A stretch of DNA of 64,000 nucleotides from Astragalus membranaceus (taxonomy: Eukaryota > Streptophyta > Magnoliopsida > Fabales > Fabaceae): positions 20,209,251 through 20,273,250 of the forward strand of contig CM076847.1 in assembly GCA_039519185.1 (NCBI GenBank), read 5' to 3'. Within the stretch, counting starts at the first letter, position 1. Each line of letters begins with the position of its first letter. Under the pieces are notes generated by a model, which ran no database searches, was not told the origin of the DNA, and worked only from the letters and a program-made list of their open reading frames with translations. Below, in pieces: positions 46,793-56,139 of this stretch. A program made the position numbers and the translations under genes.

Positions 46793-48228
46793 TGTTACCA
46801 AGTGGCTTCAGTCTCAAGAGGGGGGGGTGAATTGAGATTTAAAACTTTTCAGATCTTTCGAAAACGTTTTTCCCCTATTCAATGACTTAGATCAATTTTC
46901 GCGCAGGTTAAGTGGAAGCGAAGGAATTAGAATATAAAGCAGTAAAGTAGAATAACAGTAAAGCAGGAAAGCAGTAAAGCACACAGAGATTTATCCTGGT
47001 TCGGTCACCTCCTAGTGACCTACGTCCAGTCCTCACACCCTTGTGAGATTTTTCCACTAACACAACAAGGCTTACAGGTGCCTTGGAAAACCTTTACAGA
47101 CTCAGGCACTCTCCTCCTAGGATACCCCACCTATAGAGAGCCCTCAGATCTAATATAACAATAACAAGAGATACCCCACCCCTGTTATAATCAACTGCCC
47201 TAGAAAGATACCCCACTTCCTAGTACATGCAGCTACCCTAGAGAGATACCCCACTCCCTAGAACAAAACACAACAATTAAATAATAAACAATTGTAAATG
47301 CAGAAATACCTCTAGTGTAGGCAGATATTACAACTTGAAGAATACAACCCCAACTAACTCTTAGCAACAGATCAGCTCAGACAGACCGACGGTACTTGAC
47401 GAGCACAAGAATAAGCGTGAAGAGTTTTCTCAAAAGTTTTCTGTTTCATGCAAGTGGGTTGAGTTGTGTGTTTTTTTGTAAAATGAATCGTGAAGCACTG
47501 CCTATTTATAGACTATGAGGAATTCATTTTTACGTTGAAAATAGTGTAGGAATCGATTCTTTGTTAAAATGTATTTGATCTAGGAATCGATTTATTTAGG
47601 TGAGGAATCGATTTATCTTTGTTTGGAAAATATGGGAAATCGATTCTTGAGTGCCATGGAAAGCTAGGAATCGATTCTATACTTAGTGAAAATATGTAGG
47701 AATCGGTTTTCAGCTTGCCTGAGACAAGTGGGAATTGATTCTCAGTTATGTGCAAAAGGTTGGGAATCGATTCTTCCCTTAAAAAATATTTGGCTCAAAT
47801 CGATTTGTGTATTGAAAAACATGGCCTGACAATCGATTCTCTCTTTTCTATTTTACCTGAAAATCGACTTTGATATTTGTTTATGCATGAGGAAATCGAT
47901 TTTGTTATTTTAAAGGTGATAGAGATGTTTACGTAAATATGCATGCAATTTTTAAAAAGAACTTTGTGAGTGTGTGAGACTTTGATATACGAGCTGACCT
48001 TTGAAAGAGCTTACACTTTTTCCTAAGACACACCCAAACCCTAATGACTACCCTTATATTTAAGGACTACCCTTAAACTTGAATCTTCAGTTCTTGGCTT
48101 GCTTGTCTTGGATTGACTTTGACGATTAGTCACTTTTATTGACTTTGACCGTCAATCTTACCTTTGTCTTTTTCATCATCAAAACACATCCTGCAATATC
48201 AGGTTACCTGCAACACAAGGTATCCACA
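46793..48228 (-). mobile_element. Ty1/copia element, 3' LTR (1436 bp)
   Basis: Plus strand TGTTACCAAGTGG to GGTATCCACA. The element reads on the minus strand, so this is its downstream LTR. The first about 500 bp (U5/R side) is almost identical to 53232-53770. The U3 side (47500-48050) is very different from the other LTR. A TATA (CTATAAATAG on minus) is at about 47502-47511. Twelve AATCGATT-like words lie in 47551-47900. Confidence 0.9.
47551..47900. repeat. AATCGATT palindrome cluster (copia 3' LTR U3)
   Basis: About twelve copies of (G/A)AATCGATT(C/T) or one-base variants, about 30 bp apart, upstream of the TATA box. Confidence 0.8.
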
Positions 48229-48245
48229 TTCTCCCCCTTTTTGAT
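48229..48245 (-). other. Polypurine tract of the copia element
   Basis: On the minus strand AAAAAGGGGGAGAA directly precedes the LTR start TGTGGATACC. The GATGATGACAAAAAGGGGGA context is common in SIRE/Maximus and related plant copia elements. Confidence 0.85.
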
Positions 48246-48465
48246 GATGACAAAACATTAACTCATCTCAAGGTGGGAGGTTAGTTTAAACAAATAATGT
48301 ATATGATACTCCCCCTATCATGATGCTCCCCCTGTTTTATTGACTGTATGCAAGTAAATGCAAATGCATGCTGAATATTAAAACTTTATTCTAAATATTA
48401 AAAACTCTATTCTTCTCCCCCTTTTTGTCATGATCAAAGAGGGCAACATGTAATAAAATGCGAAT

Positions 48466-51400
48466 CTAACAGCATGAAGAGGAATCAATGATTCCAAGTT
48501 CTCTTCGAATGAAGAAAAAATTTTCTTTTTGTAAAGGTTTTGTAAAAATATCAGCTAGCTGTTTTGCCGATTCCACAAATTCGATTACACAATCCCCTTT
48601 TTGGACATGATCTCTAAGAAAATGGTGTCTTATCTCTATATGCTTGGTCCTAGAGTGTTGGACGGGGTTCTTTGTAAGACTTATAGCGCTGGTATTGTCG
48701 CATTTTATAGGGATATGATCTAGATCTATACCATAGTCAAGAAGTTGTTGCTTCATCCAGAGGATTTGTGCACAACAAATCCCTGCTGCAACATATTCTG
48801 CTTCAGCAGTTGACAGTGCGACACTGACTTGTTTCTTACTGTGCCATGAGACTAATGCACTTCCTAGTATTAGACATGTTCCACTAGTGCTTTTTCTGTC
48901 CAACTTACATCCTGCAAAGTCAGAATCTGAATATCCAATAAGGCTACATGTGGCGCCTTTTGGGTACCATAGACCAACATTTTGAGTGCCTACCAGATAT
49001 CTCATTATTCTTTTGACAGCTACTAAATGTGACTCTTTTGGATATGCTTGATACCTAGCACACATGCAAACACTAAACATGATGTCCGGTCTACTAGCAG
49101 TTAAGTAGAGAAGAGAGCCAATCATACCTCGATATTTGCTTAGTTCTACCGGTTTACCTTCTTCATCTTTGTCTAAGTAGCATGAGGTGCTCATTGGTGT
49201 GGACATTTCTTTTGCTTTGTCCATCTCGAATCTTTTGAGTAGTTCTTTGCAGTACTTTGATTGAGATATGAAGATGCCGTTGGTTGTTTGTTTTATTTGA
49301 AGCCCAAGGAAGAAGTTGAGTTCTCCCATCATTGACATTTCAAATTCATTCTGCATAATGCTTGAAAATTCTTTGCAAAGCAATTCATTAGTAGCACCGA
49401 AAATAATATCGTCCACATAAATTTGCACGAGTAAGATGTCATCTTTTGACCTTTTTATAAAAAGTGTAGTGTCAACTTTTCCTCTTTGAAAATCATGATT
49501 GAGTAGAAATTTGCTCAATCTTTCGTACCAAGCTCTGGGAGCTTGCTTCAGACCATATAGAGCCTTTTTGAGTTTAAAAACATGGTCTGGTTTTTCGAAA
49601 TTTTCAAAACCAGGAGGTTGTTCGACATATACTTCTTCTTGGATAAAACCGTTTAAGAAAGCGCTCTTAACATCCATTTGATACAATTTAAAATCCATGA
49701 TTGATGCAAAAGCAAGTAACATGCGAATAGCTTCTAATCTAGCTACAGGAGCATACGTTTCATCATAGTCTATTCCTTCTTCTTGATTATAACCTTTAGC
49801 AACTAGTCTAGCTTTGTTCCTAATTATTATACCTGATTCGTCTAGCTTGTTTTTAAACACCCATTTTGTGCCTATTATCTGGTGTTTATCAGGTCTAGGA
49901 ACTAGATCCCACACTTCGTTTCTTTCAAACTGGTTTAACTCTTCTTGCATAGCAATAGTCCAATGTTCATCAACTACGGCTTCATCTATATTTCTAGGTT
50001 CAATTTGAGATACGAAGGCCATATGATTACATGCATTTCGAAGAGAGTTACGAGTAGTTACCCCTTTTGTTACATCACCTATGACATTTTCAAGCGAGTG
50101 ATCCCTTGGGATTCTCCATTCCTTGGGAAGTTCACTGCTTGATCCTTCTTCTGACTTTTCTTGAGGGGTGGTTTTTGTTTCTTCTTCTTTCTTCTTCTCA
50201 CTTATCTCTAACTCTTCAGGTTCATCTGCAATATCAATAACCTTTCCCAGCCTTTTGGGGTTAGTTTCATCAAATGTAACATGTACAGATTCCTCAATTA
50301 CCTTATTTCTTTTATTAAAAATTCTAAAGGCCTTGCTAGATAAAGAGTAACCAAGAAAAATTCCTTCATCAGCTTTAGCATCGAATTTACCTAGGTTGTC
50401 TTTTCCATTATTCAATACAAAACATTTGCAACCAAAGGTTTGAAGGTGTGAAATATTTGGTTTTCTCCCCTTGTAAAGTTCATAGGGGGTTTTCTTTAAA
50501 ATAGGCCTAATTAGAACTCTATTCATAACATAACAAGCAGTACTTACAGCATCCGCCCAAAAGTATTTTGGGATGTCGTGATCATTTAGCATTGTTCTGG
50601 CAAGTTCCTCCAATGATCGATTTTTCCTTTCAACAACTCCATTTTGTTGAGGAGTTCTAGGTGCTGAGAAGTTGTGATTTATACCAAGTTCTTCACATAG
50701 GATTTCGAATTTTTCATTTTCAAATTCTCCACCGTGATCAGATCGTATTGAGACAATCTTCAATTCTTTCTCATTTTGAATGCTGCGAGCAAGCTTTTTG
50801 AATGCTCCAAAAGCTTCGCTCTTATTTGCCAGAAAGAGAGTCCAGGTATACCTTGAATAATCATCTACTATCACTAGAGCATAGTAATTTCCACCATAAC
50901 TTTTTGTCCTTGAGGGACCAAATAGATCCATGTGTAACAGCTGCAAAGGTTTGTTAGTAGACACAATATTCTTTGATTTAAAGGACACTTTTACCTGTTT
51001 ACCCTTTTGGCATGCATCACACAATTTATCTTTTTCAAACTTGATATTAGGCAAACCACTAACTAGATCTTTAGACACTAGCTTGTTAAGATGATCCATA
51101 TGAATATGAGTTGTCCTACGGTGCCATAACCAAGAGTTTTCTTCCTTACTAATGAGGCAACATGCATTATGTGATGAAACACTATCTAAACTCATCATGT
51201 ATATGTTTTCTACTCTATTTCCTATCATTCTAACTTGTTTACTTTGTTTATCCTCAATGATGCATGAACCTGAGTCAAATATTACCCTATTTCCTTTATC
51301 ACAAAGTTGGCTAATGCTTAAAAGATTATGTTTAAGACCTTCAACATAGAGCACATTATCAATAGCAGTAGATAAGTCTTTACCAACTTTACCTTCACCA

Positions 51401-51552
51401 AGGATTCTTCCTCTGTTATTGTCACCATAAGTCACATGACCGCTTGATCTGGGGGTAAGAGTTAGGAACTTTGTAATATCTCCAGTCATGTGCTTTGAGC
51501 ATCCGCTGTCAAGGTACCAATCTGACCCCCGTACCTTGAAGCATACCTGCAT
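48466..51552 (-). CDS. Ty1/copia pol polyprotein (protease, integrase, RT, RNase H)
   Basis: 1028-residue open frame. Order: protease site WYLDSGCSKHMTG; GAG-pre-integrase zinc finger (WHRRTTHIHMDHL ... CDACQKGKQ); integrase core HMDLFGP, RSDHGGEFEN and TPQQNGVVERKNR with the D, D and E residues; reverse transcriptase with KARLVAKGYNQEEGIDY, QMDVKSAFLNG and YVDDIIFGATN; RNase H with DSDFAG, STAEAEY and a closing LADIFTKPLQ. All catalytic motifs are intact. In the copia order integrase precedes RT. It makes the particle enzymes that copy and insert the element. The frame opens upstream of the first Met; gag is in a different frame ending at 51557. Probably SIRE/Maximus or Tork lineage; no env-like ORF follows. 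Confidence 0.93.
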   Translation of the reverse strand: MQVCFKVRGSDWYLDSGCSKHMTGDITKFLTLTPRSSGHVTYGDNNRGRILGEGKVGKDLSTAIDNVLYVEGLKHNLLSISQLCDKGNRVIFDSGSCIIEDKQSKQVRMIGNRVENIYMMSLDSVSSHNACCLISKEENSWLWHRRTTHIHMDHLNKLVSKDLVSGLPNIKFEKDKLCDACQKGKQVKVSFKSKNIVSTNKPLQLLHMDLFGPSRTKSYGGNYYALVIVDDYSRYTWTLFLANKSEAFGAFKKLARSIQNEKELKIVSIRSDHGGEFENEKFEILCEELGINHNFSAPRTPQQNGVVERKNRSLEELARTMLNDHDIPKYFWADAVSTACYVMNRVLIRPILKKTPYELYKGRKPNISHLQTFGCKCFVLNNGKDNLGKFDAKADEGIFLGYSLSSKAFRIFNKRNKVIEESVHVTFDETNPKRLGKVIDIADEPEELEISEKKKEEETKTTPQEKSEEGSSSELPKEWRIPRDHSLENVIGDVTKGVTTRNSLRNACNHMAFVSQIEPRNIDEAVVDEHWTIAMQEELNQFERNEVWDLVPRPDKHQIIGTKWVFKNKLDESGIIIRNKARLVAKGYNQEEGIDYDETYAPVARLEAIRMLLAFASIMDFKLYQMDVKSAFLNGFIQEEVYVEQPPGFENFEKPDHVFKLKKALYGLKQAPRAWYERLSKFLLNHDFQRGKVDTTLFIKRSKDDILLVQIYVDDIIFGATNELLCKEFSSIMQNEFEMSMMGELNFFLGLQIKQTTNGIFISQSKYCKELLKRFEMDKAKEMSTPMSTSCYLDKDEEGKPVELSKYRGMIGSLLYLTASRPDIMFSVCMCARYQAYPKESHLVAVKRIMRYLVGTQNVGLWYPKGATCSLIGYSDSDFAGCKLDRKSTSGTCLILGSALVSWHSKKQVSVALSTAEAEYVAAGICCAQILWMKQQLLDYGIDLDHIPIKCDNTSAISLTKNPVQHSRTKHIEIRHHFLRDHVQKGDCVIEFVESAKQLADIFTKPLQKENFFFIRRELGIIDSSSCC

Positions 51553-51556
51553 TGGT

Positions 51557-53179
51557 TCAAAACAAGGTTTTAGGTACCCAAATCTCTTTGGGTCCTTGTG
51601 GGTTAGTGTTTGGTATGGTCCTTTTGGGAACCCATACCTTTTTCATAGTTTGCTTACCTCTTGCCCTGCAAACAGAAGCTGTATGTCCAGGTTTATCACA
51701 ATAGTAACATCTAATATAGGGTTTAGTGGAAAACTTAGGTCTATGATGCATATTGCTTTTCACAAAATTATTTCTCTGAATCCTAAGATGTAATTTGGGC
51801 ATTTTGTCTATTGTACATTCAAGCTCACTGATTTTCTTTTCATGTTCTATACATTTATCACATGCATAATTTTCTTTAACATACACAAGTTTATCATTTT
51901 CTTTCCTAAGTTCTAATTTTTCTTTAGTTAACACATTAACTTCATCTTGAAGGTTAGAAATGGTTTTCTTTGATTTATCTAAAGCCTTAGCTAATTTCAT
52001 AGAATCATCATGCAACTCAGTGAAAGCTTCATATAAATCATCATATGCATTTTGTAAAGAGTCAGGGTTAGAAATTACCTCGTTTTCATTTTCGCTTTCA
52101 TGATCAGCCATTAATGCAACTTGAGCTTCTTCATCTTCTGATTCATCTGATGAATCCATGCAGTTGTCTTCCCATGCGATGTAGGCTTTTCTTCCTTTGT
52201 TATTTTTGAATGCCTTCTTTTCAGATTTGGAGTCCTTTTTCTGTAGATTAGGACATTCCATTTTCATGTGCCCGGGTTTCCCGCATTCATAACAAGTAGG
52301 AGGACCGGATGTACTTTCTTTGCTGGAGAACCTTTTTGATTTGAAGTTCTTCTTTGGATAGTTGTTGTTTTTCATGAACCTTTTGAACTTCCGAACCATA
52401 AGAGCCATATTCTCTTCATTTTCATCAATTTCATCATCTGAGTTGTCACTATCATCAAATTGACTAGAACAAGATGCTTTTAGAGCCAAGCTTTTCTTTT
52501 TCCTATCTGTATTTTCGTACTCAGCTAGACGAGTGAGTTCTAGTTCATGCTCTTGAAGTTTACCGAACAGAGTAGCCAGAGTCATGGTAGCTAAATTTCT
52601 TGATTCAGCTATAGCAGTAACCTTAGGTTGCCATTCTCTATTCAGACATCTCAGAACTTTGTTGATTAGATCCTCTGCAGGAAATGACTTACCCAACAAG
52701 CTTAACTGATTCACAATGTGAGTGAACCTTTTCTGCATTTCTGGTATTGTTTCACCTGTATTCATTCTAAATAATTCGTATTCTCTGATAAGAGTATTTG
52801 TTCTTGCCCTTTTCACTTCATTTGTACCCTCATGAGTAACTTGGAGATTATCCCACATTTCTTGGGCAGATTTACAGTTTGAAACTCGAAAAAATTCATC
52901 AGGACTTAAAGCAGAAGTAATAATATTTTTGGCACGTAAATTATGTTGCACTTTTCTTTTCTCATCATCAGACCATTCATTTCTACTTTTAATAGTAAGA
53001 ATACCATCTACTAAGTGTGTGGGGACATAGGGTCCTTTTTCCACAGCATCCCAAACATCTAAGTCTACCCCTTCAATAAAGATTCTCATTCTTTCTTTCC
53101 AATATGCGTAATCTTTCCCGTTGAATCCCGGAGGACGGGTAAGAGAAGCACCCTCTTGCGTAGACCAACCTGAAGCCAT
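51557..53179 (-). CDS. Ty1/copia gag
   Basis: 540 residues from MASGWSTQEGASL at 53179; the open frame runs back through the primer site, so this first Met was preferred. The N-terminal half is a UBN2-type gag (RPPGFNGKDYAYWKERM, VWDAVEKGPYVP, LREYELFRMNTGETI). It is followed by acidic linkers, a CX2CX4HX4C zinc knuckle (CYECGKPGHMKMEC), a coiled-coil segment (LTKEKLELRKENDKL) and a second knuckle (CYYCDKPGHTASVC). Two knuckles and a coiled coil suit the large gags of SIRE-like elements. It stops at UGA (51557-51559), directly before pol in another frame. It forms the RNA-binding particle shell. Confidence 0.9.
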   Translation of the reverse strand: MASGWSTQEGASLTRPPGFNGKDYAYWKERMRIFIEGVDLDVWDAVEKGPYVPTHLVDGILTIKSRNEWSDDEKRKVQHNLRAKNIITSALSPDEFFRVSNCKSAQEMWDNLQVTHEGTNEVKRARTNTLIREYELFRMNTGETIPEMQKRFTHIVNQLSLLGKSFPAEDLINKVLRCLNREWQPKVTAIAESRNLATMTLATLFGKLQEHELELTRLAEYENTDRKKKSLALKASCSSQFDDSDNSDDEIDENEENMALMVRKFKRFMKNNNYPKKNFKSKRFSSKESTSGPPTCYECGKPGHMKMECPNLQKKDSKSEKKAFKNNKGRKAYIAWEDNCMDSSDESEDEEAQVALMADHESENENEVISNPDSLQNAYDDLYEAFTELHDDSMKLAKALDKSKKTISNLQDEVNVLTKEKLELRKENDKLVYVKENYACDKCIEHEKKISELECTIDKMPKLHLRIQRNNFVKSNMHHRPKFSTKPYIRCYYCDKPGHTASVCRARGKQTMKKVWVPKRTIPNTNPQGPKEIWVPKTLF

Positions 53180-53217
53180 TTCTCTTGAAGCTGCTAGGCC
53201 CTTTATACAAGAGTCTA

Positions 53218-53229
53218 GCTCTGATACCA
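53218..53229 (-). other. Primer binding site of the copia element
   Basis: Minus strand TGGTATCAGAGC, the standard initiator-Met tRNA complement, two bases from the LTR. Confidence 0.9.
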
Positions 53230-53231
53230 CT

Positions 53232-54736
53232 TGTTACCAAGTGGCTTCAGTCTCAAGAGGGGGGGTGAATTGAGATTTAAAAACTTTTCAGATCTTTCGA
53301 AAACGTTTTTCCCCTTTTCAATGACTTAGATCAATTTTCGCGCAGGTTAAGTGGAAGCGAAGGAATTAGAATATAAAGCAGTAAAGTAGAATAACAGTAA
53401 AGCAGGAAAGCAGTAAAGCACACAGAGATTTATCCTGGTTCGGTCACCTCCTAGTGACCTACGTCCAGTCCTCACACCCTTGTGAGATTTTCCACTAACC
53501 AAAACAACAAGGCTTACAGGTGCCTTGGAAAACCTTTACAGACTCAGGCACTCTTCTACTAGGATACCCCACCTATAAAGAGCCCTAAAATCTAATAGCA
53601 CAACAAAAAGAGATACCCCACCCTTGTTACAACAACTGCCCTAGAAAGATACCCCACTTCCTAGTACATGCAGCTACCCCTAGAGAGATACCCCACTCTC
53701 TAGTACAAATTATAACAACAATATAACACTAATGTAAATACAGAAATACCTCTTAGTGTAGGCAGATATTACAACTTGAAGAATACAACCCCAACTAACT
53801 CTTAACGTAGGATCAGCTCTTGACGGACCAGTGGTGCGAGAAGAACACAAATAAAATATAAGAGTTTTTCAGAAATGATAGATCGTGAGAATGGGTTGGT
53901 GTTCAAATGGAGGCTATGAGGCCTCTATTTATAGCCTTTGGAAAAATCAAGTTTACGATTAAAAATATGTGGGAATCGATTCTTTGTAATTTGAATTGAT
54001 CTAGGAATCGATTCTTGTTTACTTGATTTAGGAAGGAATCGATTGTGAGATTGTTTGAAAGAGTTTGAAATCGATTCTTCATTTGAATAAGAAAGCAAGG
54101 AATCGATTATGTGTTTTAAAACAAGTAATGTGCAAATCGATTCTTTACTTTATTTGAAGAGAGATGCAAATCGATTCTTTGCCTGAGAATCGATTCTTTC
54201 ATGTATGGAAAAGATGCAAATCGATTCTTTGCCTGAGAATCGATTATATCAATTTAGACATAAGTGGAAATCGATTTCTTCAAATAAGGAAACAATATGA
54301 ATCACTTGTATGCTTATGAAATCGATTAGGAGCTTAGCCATTTTGAAAATCGATTTAGGCTTAGTTTCAAAGAGAGTGAAATCGATTTTAGAGTTTTTTT
54401 CAAAAATACTTTTTAGGATTACTTGTTCATGCATGTATTTTGAAAAAGCTTTAGGACGAGAGACTTTGCGAGATGAGCTGACCTTCGTAAGAGCTTACAT
54501 TTATCCTAAGACTCACCCAAAACCCTAAGGACTACCCTTATACTTAAGGACTACCCTTAAGCTTGAATCTTCAGTACTTTGAGCTTGGTTGACTTGGATT
54601 GACTTTTGAATATATGATACTTTTTATCAGCTTTGCTTTGACACTCTCATTCCTTTGGCCATCAACTTGGCTTTGTCTTTTTCATCATCAAAACTAATCC
54701 CGCAATATTAGATAACCTGCAACACAGGTATCCACA
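53232..54736 (-). mobile_element. Ty1/copia element, 5' LTR (1505 bp)
   Basis: Same ends as 46793-48228. A TATA box (GGCTATAAATAGAGG on minus) is at about 53927-53941. The U3 (53960-54400) has fourteen ATCGATT words and a local duplication of GATGCAAATCGATTCTTTGC (54164 and 54213), absent from the other LTR. Flanking DNA is element C on this side and element E on the other, with no target duplication. Confidence 0.9.
53970..54390. repeat. AATCGATT palindrome cluster (copia 5' LTR U3)
   Basis: Fourteen ATCGATT occurrences spaced 19-50 bp, upstream of the TATA box on the minus strand. Confidence 0.8.
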
Positions 54737-54767
54737 GGCATGGGGAAGGTATTAGCACCCCGTACCT

Positions 54768-54783
54768 CCTTTCTACCGAAAGG
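54768..54783 (-). repeat. LTR-end hairpin (element C)
   Basis: On the minus strand CCTTTC-GGTA-GAAAGG, perfect stem, then GGGGTGCTAATACCTTCCCC, as in A and B but with different stem pairs. Confidence 0.7.
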
Positions 54784-54918
54784 GAACCTTTAATTAAATG
54801 TGTGGTTTGAAGTGTTGATTTGAAAATGCTTTTATTTTGCCTCTTTATTGAAAAGGGAGTGAGAAGACTTAATGAAAATTTTTATTTTTGGTGCTTGACG
54901 AGAGTTGGCCTCTCGCTC

Positions 54919-54960
54919 CTACGTATCTCCTGGTGCGATGGAGAATTCAAAGCTACGTAG
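54919..54960 (-). repeat. TACGTAG module (C LTR, second)
   Basis: Minus strand: CTACGTAGCTTTGAATTC ... GGAGATACGTAGGAGC, followed by CTCGTCAAGC. Confidence 0.7.
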
Positions 54961-55280
54961 TTCTTGGGTGTAGAAAATGTTTGTGGGTTGGTGTTTTTTA
55001 ATGTAGGGGTTTTAGGACTGTGTGATCTGTGTTGGAGGACCACTGGGGGTCTGAAGGAGCACTGGGGCTCTGAAGGGCCACTGAGGGCTGAAGGAGCGCT
55101 GGGGCTCTGAGGGACCACAGTTCACTTATCTTAAAACGATGATTAACCCGGCCGTACGACCGACTTAATCCCCTACTTTGAAATAAGATTTTTGCTTTTG
55201 AAATGAAGGAGATCTGTTTGTATATTCTTTAATTTTAGAAATTGTTTATTTTTGCGCTTGACAGGGGCGTGGCCCTGCTC

Positions 55281-55322
55281 CTACGTATCTCCGGGTGCGA
55301 TGGAGAATTCAAAGCTACGTAG
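55281..55322 (-). repeat. TACGTAG module (C LTR, first)
   Basis: Minus strand: outer CTACGTA/TACGTAG, inner TCTCC/GGAGA around ATCGCACC. Confidence 0.7.
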
Positions 55323-55397
55323 TTCTTCTTTGTTTGGAAAACGGTTTTTGTTTTTTAATCTTTTTGGAGTTTTTCGCAAAGGGGTTGAGCGTTCGTA

Positions 55398-55600
55398 GTG
55401 ACCAAACAACAACGGTTTAGAGTGGTCACACTACTACTCTTATGAAAATGAATTATCATTAACGACCAAACGGCAACGGCGCGAGTGATGATTAATGATA
55501 ACCGGTTTTTATTTTGAGCATTGAAAAGGTTTTCGCAATTGAAGGAGAGCGTTTGTGAGGACCAAACAACAACGGTTTAGAGTGGCCACACTACTAGCTC
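55398..55600 (-). repeat. Hairpin units in element C LTR
   Basis: GTGACCA (55398-55404) pairs with TGGTCAC (55423-55429) around 18 bases. TTATCATTAA (55453-55462) pairs with TTAATGATAA (55492-55501). A third, imperfect unit spans 55559-55588. Equivalent in position and pattern to the arrays in element A. Confidence 0.6.
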
Positions 55601-56139
55601 TCACAGGAATGAAATCATCACCCACAATCAAACGGCAACGGCGCGAGTGATCATTAATGATGATTAGTTTTGATTTCGACGTTTGAAAAGATTTGTTTTT
55701 GAAAAGTGTCTTCGTTGGTTTTAATTGGAGGGAACGTCGTGATGAAAGGAATTTGCAATTGGATTGATTTTCGTTCGGGGAAATATTTATCCATCATTTA
55801 AAAAAAGGTTTGAGAAAAAATAAGTTCGTTTAGGGAAAAGAAAGATTTATTATTTGGGAAAACAGGTTTTGAAAAAAAAACGTTTATCTAGGGGAAAGAA
55901 ATAAAATTCGAAAAGAGAAACAGGGGGTGAAATAGTAAAATGGGGGGGGGGGGCAAGTAGCAGGGAGGCTGTATTATTAAGATTGGGGTGTAAACAGTAG
56001 CCCATCATCCTTAGCGAGCAGGCCCACGTTTTTTCTTTTCTGATGGGCTTAGGGGGGAGGCGTGCGGAGTAAACCGTGGGGTGTAAATAACAATCTGAAT
56101 AGTAAAAAAACATGTGAAAAGACGAAATTACCCTCGTGT

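Noticed and set aside
48246..48465. Env-like third ORF after copia pol
   Set aside because: Only about 220 bases separate the pol stop from the polypurine tract; no ORF is present.
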